Counted from the stretch's first letter, positions 1-6,059 are shown. The stretch: 6,060 nt of DNA from Lachnoclostridium sp. UBA7215 (GCA_002490465.1 DKUB01000050.1:1-6060), one strand, 5' to 3'. The notes: a model not told the origin generated them from the sequence alone. Translations and numbers: made by a program.

Positions 1-720
1 CGTAGGAAGATTTTTCTGGCTGCTGCCATAGATACGTGCCAGCGATTCCAGTGCCAGTTTCGGTTTCACATCCTGCATGGTGGGCGGCTTGTCATTTTCA
101 AGGCTCCAGATCCATTCCTCCAGTCTTTCAAAGATCATGTCCTCCTTTGCCCTGTCCCGTACAATCTCCGGCATTGCCAGGTCGTTGTCCGGGTTATTGC
201 CCCACACTGCCGAAAATGCACCGATATCCACATCTGCCACCGCCAGGTAAAAACGTAGCTGCAGCTCATAATAAAGAGGAATGGCATCTTCAGCCCAGTC
301 CCCCGCCTTATGGTAGGTACAGCTTTTGCATTCCAGAATCCCCAGCTCCCCGTCTGACGCACGGGTAAACCGGCGGTCAAAGTTTGCCAGGGCATACGGG
401 TGGTCTGCGTGCTGGTACAGGTTGGTGTCCTCTGTTACGGCATTGCCAGATTTCTGCTCATACCAGTAAGCTGCAATCGGCTCCAGTAAATGTCCCATCT
501 GCAGCTGGTTTGCATTGCTCTTTTCCGACGGCTTGATCCTGCCCTTTTTGATGAGCCAGAGTTCCAGCGGCGTTGTCCACGGGGAAACCCCGAAAATGGC
601 TGCCACATCACTGCCTCCCACCGTATAAGGAATATCCCCCAGCGGACCATGCATCCGGCATTCCAGCCAGCGGTCATTGTCCATGCCTGCCGTGTCAATT
701 AAAATGTTTGGTTTTCCCAT
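1..720 (-). CDS. YqaJ-family phage recombinase/exonuclease (3' end beyond window)
   Basis: The frame is open for 240 codons from ATG 720 to the window edge with no stop, so the C-terminus is missing. The protein matches the YqaJ viral recombinase family (lambda-exonuclease-like PD-(D/E)XK fold), which resects double-stranded DNA ends for single-strand-annealing recombination in phages and integrative elements. Visible motifs in family order are GGSDVAAIFGVSPW (35-48), MGHLLEP with E80, FDRRF with D115, the catalytic ILECKS with E130 and K132, and YELQLRFYLAV with Q154. These are the acidic, lysine and glutamine positions expected of an active enzyme, and none is missing. The start is supported by AAAGGAG about 10 nt upstream. 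The ATG shares one base with the TGA of the upstream gene (TGATG), so translation is probably coupled. An annealing partner (RecT- or Erf-like) would be expected nearby. The only candidate inside the window is the coupled upstream gene. Confidence 0.9.
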   Translation of the reverse strand, partial: MGKPNILIDTAGMDNDRWLECRMHGPLGDIPYTVGGSDVAAIFGVSPWTTPLELWLIKKGRIKPSEKSNANQLQMGHLLEPIAAYWYEQKSGNAVTEDTNLYQHADHPYALANFDRRFTRASDGELGILECKSCTYHKAGDWAEDAIPLYYELQLRFYLAVADVDIGAFSAVWGNNPDNDLAMPEIVRDRAKEDMIFERLEEWIWSLENDKPPTMQDVKPKLALESLARIYGSSQKNLPT

Positions 721-1878
721 CAATAATCCACTCCTTTCGCAAGGTCGTATTCACTCCACCGGAGCGATAAAGCCCTTGCCATGTTTTCTTCCACAGTAAG
801 CATCTTTGCCTGTGGCGTGTTCTGTGTTTTGAGAATGTAGGGAATTTCCTGCATTGCCATGAATACATCATGGGCCGTTGCTGCAATCCCGCCATTTGCC
901 ATCTCAAACATGGAAATAGCTTCCACTGCTGCTTTTTTGGGCATACTCAGCTTTTTGCACACACGGGTCATGGCGTTGACCGGATAATCCAGTGAAATCT
1001 CCATTAACTTCTGAAGTTTTGCAACGAAATCCCCAAACTGTGCAAACAGCTGGTTCAGTTTGTCCGCAAAATCTGCCACTCCCTTTTTATGCCTGTGGTC
1101 AACGGAAATGCAGCTGCCGATATGGATCGGGTACTGCCCACCTACCAAAAGTGCAGATACCTTTGCAGAGGCAATCCCAGTATCCGAGGTAATAAAACGG
1201 ATGCCCGGCATCAGTTTTGCTGCCATAGCTTTCTGTCCCTGATCCTCCAGTGTTTTTTGTAATCTTCCAGCAGTTCTTCCTTCTGTCCCGGCATGCTCCA
1301 TGACGCACTCACAAGGGAATGGTCACAGTACCCTGTCCCAAAAACGCTGCCCGGAAACCGCTCATCCAGTTTCTTCTGCAGCGCCTCAAGCAGCCCGTCC
1401 ACAGGAAGCACGGAATAATCCATCTCGTCCCCGGAATGTACTGCTGCCACTTTCTCATCCCTGAGAAGTAAAAGAGCCTCCGCATCATATAAGCGAAGGC
1501 AGGCATTGAGCACATCCGCCAGAGCCGTCCGGCTCAGTTTGGGAAGCACCGTTCCACCGATTTTTGCCCGATCTAACAGGCTTTTGTAGGCTGTCCCCCG
1601 GATGGGGTAATACTGATGGTCTACCATCATGGCAAGCCCTAAGTTGTCTGCCGTGTCTTCCACAGCTTCCTGACTGATTCCCGGTGCAAACAATCCCAGT
1701 TTCCCCACAAGGGAAGAGCCCCGGTCCAGGGGCGACACCTCAAGGTCACTGACCTTACTCCGCTGCCACCTGCTGTTTTCTGACTGATTCCTGTGGTAAT
1801 CAAGCATCTGCCCATAGGAATCAAAGGTTGTGAAGTAACTGTCCATACATACATTCTGCATAGTGCATTTTCATTCAT
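720..1878 (-). pseudogene. Conserved phage/ICE-type protein, possibly DUF932-like, broken by two frameshifts
   Basis: This appears to be one gene split over three frames. A ribosome binding site (1888-1895) points to ATG 1878, which begins MNENALCRMY. That frame then loses resemblance, and the long middle frame is entered around 1846-1848, where one base seems to be missing. The middle frame (MDSYFTTFDSYGQ onward) runs to a T6 tract (A6 on the coding strand) at 1253-1258 and would stop at 1211. One base lost there moves the sense to the third frame (TLEDQGQKAMAAKLMPG onward), which ends at TGA 720. Joined, the product is about 385 residues, soluble, without a signal peptide or membrane segment. 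The C-terminal half (GIRFITSDTG, YPVNAMTRVCKKL, MFEMANGG) resembles, from memory, proteins found beside YqaJ in clostridial elements. DUF932 membership is only a suggestion. It is coupled by TGATG to the YqaJ gene, so a role in the same recombination or replication module is inferred. If the indels are real, the protein is inactive unless slippage restores the frame. Confidence 0.72.
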
Positions 1879-1887
1879 ATTGCTACT

Positions 1888-1895
1888 ACCTCTTT
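1888..1895 (-). promoter_or_regulatory. Ribosome binding site deciding start at 1878
   Basis: On the minus strand AAAGAGGT lies 9 nt before ATG 1878, ideal spacing. It is about 26 nt from ATG 1861, the first ATG of the long middle frame. It therefore favours 1878 as the original start and exposes a frame conflict between the initiation signal and the main reading frame. Confidence 0.6.
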
Positions 1896-1901
1896 CAATG
1901 A

Positions 1902-2930
1902 TTAACTCTTTGCTTTCCGATATCCGGCATCCTGTGCCTCCTGCTCTGAATGGAAAACCACCAGATTATCAGAATCTGCCATTTCCTCATAAGAAGCCTG
2001 TCCAGGGCAATGATAAATCTTTGATTTTTTATTTCCCCGAATTTCAACCTGTTCTGTTTTTGCGTCTGCCCCATCTTGTCCATTTTTATTGTCTGCATCC
2101 GGACTTACCGTTTCCTGTGCATCCTCCCCCACACCAGATCCACTGTCCTCTTTGCTTTCCCCAGTTGCATAATCAATCTGGATTCCCGGCTGCACGTTAT
2201 ACACAAAGACATTAAAACAAATGGCATCTCCTTCATCTTCCACGGAATATGCCTCCATCTGCACACCCTTTGCCAGCAGGTTCTTCCCCTCGAAAACCGG
2301 TGTTACCCGGTAAAGCACATGGTTTCCCGTCTCCTTCACATAATCTGCAACCATGTTTTCAAAAGGCAGCATCCCATCTACATTCATATAGCGGGTACCT
2401 GTGATCAGATTTTTCTCATTGGCATTTTCTGCCGTCAGCTGATACCCAATCAGATGACATCGGTTATACAGGTATTTCCCATCCACAATATCATACTTCA
2501 CCGTATGCCATCCGGAAGGCTTCACTTTTCCGATGCTGCCCCGTTTTTCTGCCGGCATCAGATCTTGTCCCACATTTGCATATGCCACGCCACATCTTCC
2601 CAACGAATCCAGTTCACTGTACTGCTCAAAGGATTTTTTTGTTTTATCCTTCTCTGTAAATCTCGGCTCGTTGCCATCAATTTCCACATAAGGTTTTCCG
2701 GAATATGCCGGAAGCAGTTGCATGGAAACAGTTCCTTTATCATTGTCTGCCGGGTTTTCTGTTTCGGCAACGTCTGATTTTCCACTACTCTCCGATGTTT
2801 CTGTAGCAGAAACAGACGGCTCTTCCTTCCCTGCCGGATTAAGGTCATCTGCCTGCCCACATGATGAAAAAAGAAGACAGAATACTATCATGCACAAAAA
2901 GAGACAGTTATGTAATAATGTTTTTTTCAT
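1902..2930 (-). CDS. Lipoprotein DNA/RNA non-specific endonuclease with Ada-like C-terminal tail
   Basis: The product has 342 residues. It opens with a lipoprotein signal: MKK, a hydrophobic stretch (10-21) and LLFSSC with Cys24, so it is probably exported and lipid-anchored to the outer face of the membrane. A low-complexity acidic Ser/Glu linker (about 28-68) follows. The catalytic region (about 76-270) is of the EndA/NucA beta-beta-alpha-metal type (Endonuclea_NS_2-like). The signature YNRCHLIGYQL carries the general-base H159, and NEKNLITGTRYMNVDG supplies the metal-site asparagine (N183 is the best candidate). A second acidic, Asp-rich linker precedes a tail (about 300-342) with KSKIYHCPG and EQEAQDAGYR, an Ada-like zinc-finger-related module often attached to secreted nucleases. 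In this copy the Cys pattern is incomplete, so zinc binding is doubtful. The start at 2930 is preferred over an in-frame ATG at 2951 because AGGAG lies about 11 nt before it, and the later start gives a clean signal peptide. It starts 4 nt after the stop of the 137-residue gene, so the two are co-transcribed. The role could be nutrient scavenging, DNA processing at the surface or competition; this is inferred. Confidence 0.88.
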   Translation of the reverse strand: MKKTLLHNCLFLCMIVFCLLFSSCGQADDLNPAGKEEPSVSATETSESSGKSDVAETENPADNDKGTVSMQLLPAYSGKPYVEIDGNEPRFTEKDKTKKSFEQYSELDSLGRCGVAYANVGQDLMPAEKRGSIGKVKPSGWHTVKYDIVDGKYLYNRCHLIGYQLTAENANEKNLITGTRYMNVDGMLPFENMVADYVKETGNHVLYRVTPVFEGKNLLAKGVQMEAYSVEDEGDAICFNVFVYNVQPGIQIDYATGESKEDSGSGVGEDAQETVSPDADNKNGQDGADAKTEQVEIRGNKKSKIYHCPGQASYEEMADSDNLVVFHSEQEAQDAGYRKAKS

Positions 2931-2934
2931 GAAA

Positions 2935-3348
2935 TTATGTTCTCCTCTCATATATTTCCTCTGTTATTTTTTCATGGGAAGTACCCGGAAACTCATTCCG
3001 TTCTTTTCTCTCCCACTGGGACAAATCCAAATCAAGATAAACATCTGCTGGATACGTCCGGTTCCACCAATAAACAATAATTTGTTCAATCTTTTCGATA
3101 AAGGGCATCAGGCTATCTGATTCTACCAGACAAATTTCCCCACTGCCAGCCAGGGCAAGGAAATCATTTTCTACCACAATATCCATTTTCTCCAGACTGC
3201 CATATAACTTATCCGAGTATGCGTTCATCCACAGCTTTTTACCTGTGCAAATTTTCTGGATTCTGTCTGTCACTGCCTGGTCCCTGCTCTGCCGCCTATG
3301 ATTGAACATCATACCCTTTTTATCATCCAAACAAACAATTACTATCAT
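2935..3348 (-). CDS. Conserved hypothetical 137-residue protein paired with the endonuclease
   Basis: I recognise the N-terminal pattern (MIVIVCLDDKKGMMFNHRR) as a small Clostridia protein of unknown function, sometimes given misleading nuclease names; I assign no activity. The protein is soluble, with no signal peptide or membrane helix. It has an N-terminal beta strand followed by DDKKGMMFN and RRQSRDQ, a Trp/Tyr-containing middle (KLWMNAYSDKLY) and a charged C-terminus. The ATG at 3348 is preceded by GAGGG about 6 nt upstream. The end of the gene contains the ribosome binding site of the endonuclease 4 nt downstream, so the pair forms a transcription unit. This cytoplasmic companion of an exported nuclease could be a regulator or protective partner, but nothing in the sequence proves that. 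No convincing promoter lies between this gene and the terminator upstream of it, so expression may depend on readthrough from the Rpn cassette or farther upstream. Confidence 0.75.
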   Translation of the reverse strand: MIVIVCLDDKKGMMFNHRRQSRDQAVTDRIQKICTGKKLWMNAYSDKLYGSLEKMDIVVENDFLALAGSGEICLVESDSLMPFIEKIEQIIVYWWNRTYPADVYLDLDLSQWERKERNEFPGTSHEKITEEIYERRT

Positions 3349-3361
3349 TCTATTCCCTCAT

Positions 3362-3402
3362 AAAAACAAAGACCCAAGGCTCAAACTAATGAGCCAAGAG
3401 TC
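3362..3402 (-). terminator. Rho-independent terminator of the Rpn gene
   Basis: On the minus strand a hairpin begins 15 nt after the stop codon. The inner stem is GGCTCA/TGAGCC with a 6-nt loop. A symmetrical TT/TT internal bulge separates it from an outer stem GACTC/GGGTC (one G-T wobble). The tract TTTGTTTTT follows directly. Stem plus U-rich tail fits an intrinsic terminator. The tail is interrupted by one G, so some readthrough into the 137-residue gene is plausible. Confidence 0.75.
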
Positions 3403-3417
3403 CCTGCCGATTTCATG

Positions 3418-4365
3418 TTATACCTGACTGATTTCCATTTTGTCCTGCAACATCATATGGTACAATTCCCGATGTTCCTGTGGAATATTTAACGCTTCCA
3501 TGCATTCTTCTTCTGATAATTTCAGATTTGTCATCATATTTATAATCGCATTTATCAAAGTCCTGTCTACGATTCCCTGTGAAAGATTACACATTTCCAT
3601 CGCCTCTCTTTCCATTGTTTTTGTCATTGCAACATCAAACTCAGCTTTTAATATCTTTTTCTTGTCTCCTGGCAATACCCTATCTGACAAAAGAACATCC
3701 AGCATTCTCAAAAGCCCCTCATATTTTTCATCACCAGGACCTCCCAGACAGACCGCAATAACCGAAAGCATATCATAATTTTCTTCCTTCTCCGTCACAC
3801 TGCCAACAAGGTTCTGCTCATTCATAGAATAAGCAGTAATCGTGTTTTTACGATATTTAGGTGGATTAAAGCATATCCAGATACTGTAAACTTTTTTTAG
3901 TTTCTCATAACCTGAATCCGAAGTTTCCGTTCCATACTGGCTGGAAATCATTCTGCTACAATAATATATGCCCCGTTTAACAAGCGGATATCCAGGATAA
4001 AAATCCTTTTGGCTCTCCACATTAATAATCATCTGAATCATTTCATCGTCTTTCGGGGACAGCACTCGAAAATAAATGTCATATGTTATGGGTTTTTCTT
4101 TCATGCCAACATCTTCTTTGCCTATCCCATCAATAAACTCCGCTGATTCATCCCGGTGTACAGCAACTTCATGAACTTTCGGTTTCCCTTCGATATATTT
4201 TTCTTCAATATCTTTTATCGGACAATCATGAAACTCCTTCACACACGTCTTCAGAATACGGGCTAAAATCTGTCTGTTCACTAAAAGATTTCGACAATAA
4301 GCGTCATACGATGCATTCTGTCCTGCCGTATCAAGCTTTTTTGCCAATGTATTTTCTACCTCCAA
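3418..4365 (-). CDS. Rpn/PD-(D/E)XK nuclease family transposase-like protein
   Basis: The product has 315 residues, the usual size for clostridial members of the Rpn (recombination-promoting nuclease)/PDDEXK-transposase family, DNA endonucleases derived from transposases. The catalytic core is visible: TYDIYFRV with D96, then IINVESQKDF with E117 and Q119, the E-x-Q variant normal for this group. The family pattern YPLVKRGIYYCSRMISSQ follows. The C-terminal third (KKILKAEFDVAMTKTMEREAMEMCN onward) is helical and charged, with the SEEECMEALNIP end typical of these proteins. The start is TTG at 4365, preceded by AAAGGAGG with 6 nt spacing. A second TTG seven codons on has GGAGGT 10 nt before it, so minor internal initiation is possible. 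The gene has its own promoter and terminator and is AT-richer than the methyltransferase and YqaJ genes, which suggests it was acquired as a separate cassette. No terminal inverted repeats were seen, so it is not obviously an intact insertion sequence. Confidence 0.88.
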   Translation of the reverse strand: MEVENTLAKKLDTAGQNASYDAYCRNLLVNRQILARILKTCVKEFHDCPIKDIEEKYIEGKPKVHEVAVHRDESAEFIDGIGKEDVGMKEKPITYDIYFRVLSPKDDEMIQMIINVESQKDFYPGYPLVKRGIYYCSRMISSQYGTETSDSGYEKLKKVYSIWICFNPPKYRKNTITAYSMNEQNLVGSVTEKEENYDMLSVIAVCLGGPGDEKYEGLLRMLDVLLSDRVLPGDKKKILKAEFDVAMTKTMEREAMEMCNLSQGIVDRTLINAIINMMTNLKLSEEECMEALNIPQEHRELYHMMLQDKMEISQV

Positions 4366-4395
4366 TGGTCTCCTCCTTTTGCATTCCTTAACTTT

Positions 4396-4424
4396 ATCAT
4401 ACCATAGCCACTTAAAAATATCTA
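4396..4424 (-). promoter_or_regulatory. Sigma-A type promoter for the Rpn gene
   Basis: On the minus strand TAGATA (4419-4424) and TATGAT (4396-4401) are separated by 17 nt. TG sits one base before the -10 box, making an extended -10 (TGGTATGAT). The -10 ends about 30 nt before the TTG start, leaving room for a short leader with the AAAGGAGG site. The -35 match is only 4 of 6, compensated by the extended -10. Confidence 0.65.
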
Positions 4425-4444
4425 CTGAATTTTACTTATGGGGG

Positions 4445-4473
4445 AAAAGCACCGCCCACACCGGACGGCACCT
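4445..4473 (-). terminator. GC-rich hairpin terminator after the methyltransferase remnant
   Basis: Eleven nt beyond the TAA at 4484 the minus strand folds as GCCGTCC/GGGCGGT around a 5-nt GGTGT loop. Three more pairs (including wobbles) extend the stem. TTTT follows, then a C run. The short T tract makes it moderately strong. It belongs to the gene whose true stop is 4484, which supports the longer frame-corrected C-terminus. Confidence 0.6.
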
Positions 4474-4483
4474 CTCCCTGTTG

Positions 4484-5250
4484 TTATGCAGCACTCCGTT
4501 TCAGTTTCCACATTCCACGCCCGGCATGTTCAAACTGTTTCAGGTTGCACTGCAGTGTCTGGCGGATTTTCTCCCGCCACCACTGGTTTTTTTTGCTTTC
4601 TTATGTGACGCAATCTGATCATACAGATAGGAAAGCGGTACTGCCTCCTTACAAGACTCCATGACGGCAGCTACTACATCCCGCCATGTTGCCTCTGGCA
4701 AATCCCTCATGTCACATTCCTTCTTTTCTGTAACCAATATTGGCACAATAAGCCCGGCATCTTTCCGCACAATCATCACATACTCATGCAGAATGGGAAT
4801 AAACCTTCCGCTATATGTGATATTGTCTGAAAAGCAATTATGCTGCACTTTGATTATGATATTCTCCAGTGTTCCCGGTTTGGCAATCTCTGAGAGCATA
4901 CTGTACAGATGCCCTTTTTTCTTGATGTCACCCATCAGGACTGCCATGCGCCCGCCCCGTTCCAGTGCGGAATACTGCTTTAACATCGCATGATTCATCG
5001 CCTCCACAAACTGATTCCAGTCCAGAATCCGGGACAGGTCATACTCCCTGGGATCATACCCATACTGTTCTTCCACAGCTTTTGCTGGGTACATATTATC
5101 CGAGTAAATTACCATATCCCAATAAGGCGGGTGCCAGAAGATAAATTCCGGACGCTCCGGTATCTCGCTGTGCATCAGATCAAACCCGCTATGCAGGTCA
5201 TATAGGGGATTTAGGATGTTTCATTAAGAGAAATTCCACGCACGCTCCGA
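4484..5250 (-). pseudogene. DNA methyltransferase remnant: 5' truncated, two frameshifts
   Basis: The main open piece (to TGA 4540) carries FIFWHPPYWDMVIYSD, in which HPPY fits motif IV of N6-adenine/N4-cytosine DNA methyltransferases. It continues with ERGGRMAVLMGDIKKKG, FIPILHEYVMIVRK and ATWRDVVAAVMES, a layout known to me from site-specific methylases of clostridial elements. The resemblance extends past the only ATG (5175, no ribosome binding site): NPLYDLHSGFDL is in frame upstream. After a one-base loss between 5211 and 5223, RGISLNETS continues in another frame to about 5245. At the 3' end an A8 run (T8 at 4587-4594) separates the zero frame (15-residue tail) from a better frame with WWREKIRQTLQ and GRGMWKLKRSAA, stopping at 4484 just before a terminator. 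The real N-terminus is absent beyond about 5250, where AT-rich DNA begins. No SAM-binding FxGxG motif is left. It is most likely non-functional, a relic of a truncated element. The target sequence cannot be inferred. Confidence 0.75.
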
Positions 5251-5252
5251 TT

Positions 5253-5302
5253 GTTCGTAAATATTATGAACTATTAACACGTTCACAAACAACTATGCGA
5301 AC
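5253..5302 (+). promoter_or_regulatory. Dyad operator repeats upstream of the XRE repressor gene
   Basis: Two imperfect inverted repeats lie in tandem. The first (5253-5271) has half-sites GTTCGTAA and TTATGAAC; the second (5281-5302) has GTTCACAA and ATGCGAAC. The shared half-site is about GTTCRYAA. Centres are about 30 bp apart, near three helical turns. The second repeat covers the -35 box and most of the promoter spacer, as expected for autorepression. A further half-site-like GTGAAC lies at 5321-5326, beside the ribosome binding site. Binding by the product of the adjacent gene is inferred. Confidence 0.55.
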
Positions 5303-5310
5303 TATAAAAT
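5282..5310 (+). promoter_or_regulatory. Promoter of the XRE repressor gene
   Basis: TTCACA (5282-5287) and TAAAAT (5305-5310) each match the sigma-A consensus at 5 of 6 positions and are 17 nt apart. The ribosome binding site GGAGGT (5317-5322) follows so closely that the leader must be very short. The -35 box is embedded in the second dyad repeat, so repressor binding should exclude RNA polymerase. Confidence 0.6.
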
Positions 5311-5331
5311 GGTATTGGAGGTGAACTACTA

Positions 5332-5658
5332 GTGGAAAAACTTAATCTTTCATATATGGGAACAATTTTAAAGCAGGCACGCATGAATGCCAAAATGACC
5401 CAAGAAGAACTTGGAGAAAAAATTGGTAAGACATCTCGCTACTTACAAGCAATTGAAAACGAGGGAAAGAACCCTAGCCTAGATACATTTATTCGCTTGT
5501 TTCGAGCCTTAAATCTCTCTGCTGATACCGTTGTTTATCCGGAATGTGAAACAGATAATGGAGAAACAGAACAATTAATCCGAACTATCCAACTATTAAA
5601 CAACAGAGACAAAAAAGTACTTTTAGCCACTGCACAAGAAATGCTAATGGAAAAATAA
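5332..5658 (+). CDS. XRE-family helix-turn-helix transcriptional regulator
   Basis: The 108-residue protein starts at GTG 5332, supported by GGAGGT with 9 nt spacing. Residues 9-64 form a Cro/C1-type (HTH_3) domain: LKQARMNAKMTQEELGEKIG holds the first helices, TSRYLQAIEN is the recognition helix with the conserved IEN(E)GKNPS turn, and LDTFIRLFRALNLS closes the fold. The short C-terminal tail (about 75-108, EQLIRTIQLLNNRDKKVLLATAQEML) is helical and probably mediates dimerisation; there is no peptidase or sensor domain. It is expected to bind DNA as a dimer and, given the dyads at its promoter, to repress itself. It is the only confident plus-strand gene here and lies in AT-rich DNA beyond the truncated methyltransferase, so it may belong to a different element. 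Regulation of neighbours, including the minus-strand gene to the right, is possible but unproven. Confidence 0.88.
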   Translation: MEKLNLSYMGTILKQARMNAKMTQEELGEKIGKTSRYLQAIENEGKNPSLDTFIRLFRALNLSADTVVYPECETDNGETEQLIRTIQLLNNRDKKVLLATAQEMLMEK

Positions 5659-5852
5659 ACAAACTTATTTTATTAAATAGAACAATATTTATGTAGCTTT
5701 AAATTAGAATTTTGAGTTACGGTCGATTCATTACATTCGGAGGAATATGTCTGATTGCACGAGGAAATTCCTTAAAACAATCTAAGTTAATACATATTTT
5801 AGATCCCACTCTCATTTTTAATCATTATGTATATATCTACTCAAAGGCAGAC
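5659..5852. other. AT-rich spacer with no convincing gene; short less AT-rich relic
   Basis: Between the XRE stop and the stop of the right-hand minus gene I see no supported gene or strong terminator. A less AT-rich patch (about 5715-5775) contains GGAGG followed 3 nt later by ATG 5747, but that frame stops after 12 codons. On the minus strand a 32-codon frame (5717-5815) ends with KEFPRAIRHIPP and lacks a ribosome binding site. Either could be a relic of a larger gene. A 7-bp inverted repeat (ATACATA at 5790, TATGTAT at 5826) has a 29-nt loop, too long to call a terminator. Confidence 0.4.
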
Positions 5853-6059
5853 CTATTCCTCTCTAGCATTATTACTCTTGATAGGAACATTATTTATTTC
5901 CTCTTTCAGTTTTTCCCATCCATAGTCAAATCTATTAATAAATGCTTTAATTATTTCTTTATTTTCTGTCCACAATCCCAATGAATTATCTAAATAATCT
6001 TTATTTAATAAATTATCTACTATCAGCAGAAGTCCTGTATCATCAAATAGTTGATATGA
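5853..6059 (-). CDS. 3' end of a minus-strand gene, product unidentified
   Basis: The frame is open from the right window edge to TAG at 5853, giving the last 68 residues of a protein whose start lies outside. It reads naturally as protein: acidic and amphipathic, with LFDDTGLLLIVDNLL, then SLGLWTENKEIIKAFINRF and a charged end (WEKLKEEIN). A stretch LG(L/I)WT(D/E)N followed by a helix with a WEK end recalls the C-terminus of PLD-like or TrmB-type ligand-sensing regulators, but this is weak pattern memory and not an assignment. There is no signal peptide or membrane segment in the visible part. It converges with the XRE gene across the spacer. AT-rich codon use matches the XRE gene and differs from the YqaJ and methyltransferase genes. 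Confidence 0.6.
   Translation of the reverse strand, partial: SYQLFDDTGLLLIVDNLLNKDYLDNSLGLWTENKEIIKAFINRFDYGWEKLKEEINNVPIKSNNAREE

Noticed and set aside
36..702. Plus-strand and alternative minus-strand open frames within the YqaJ gene
   Set aside because: They are rich in Pro/Cys/Arg without family signal and lie over an intact catalytic frame; they are shadows.
2076..3120. Long plus-strand open frames opposite the endonuclease and 137-residue genes
   Set aside because: They lack ribosome binding sites and show Cys/His/Ile-rich antisense composition; the minus strand has clear domains.
3349..3390. Possible promoter TTGAGC-16-TATGAG before the 137-residue gene
   Set aside because: It overlaps the terminator stem and would leave almost no leader before the ribosome binding site.
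4379..5205. Plus-strand open frames opposite the methyltransferase remnant
   Set aside because: No start signals or recognisable domains, and conserved methylase motifs lie on the other strand.
5790..5832. ATACATA/TATGTAT inverted repeat as a terminator
   Set aside because: The loop of 29 nt is too long and the 7-bp stem is nearly all A-T.
5712..5984. Plus-strand 90-codon frame with a TTG start and hydrophobic C-terminus
   Set aside because: No ribosome binding site, Phe/Ile-rich translation expected by chance in AT-rich DNA, and it overlaps the protein-like minus-strand gene end at 5853-6059.
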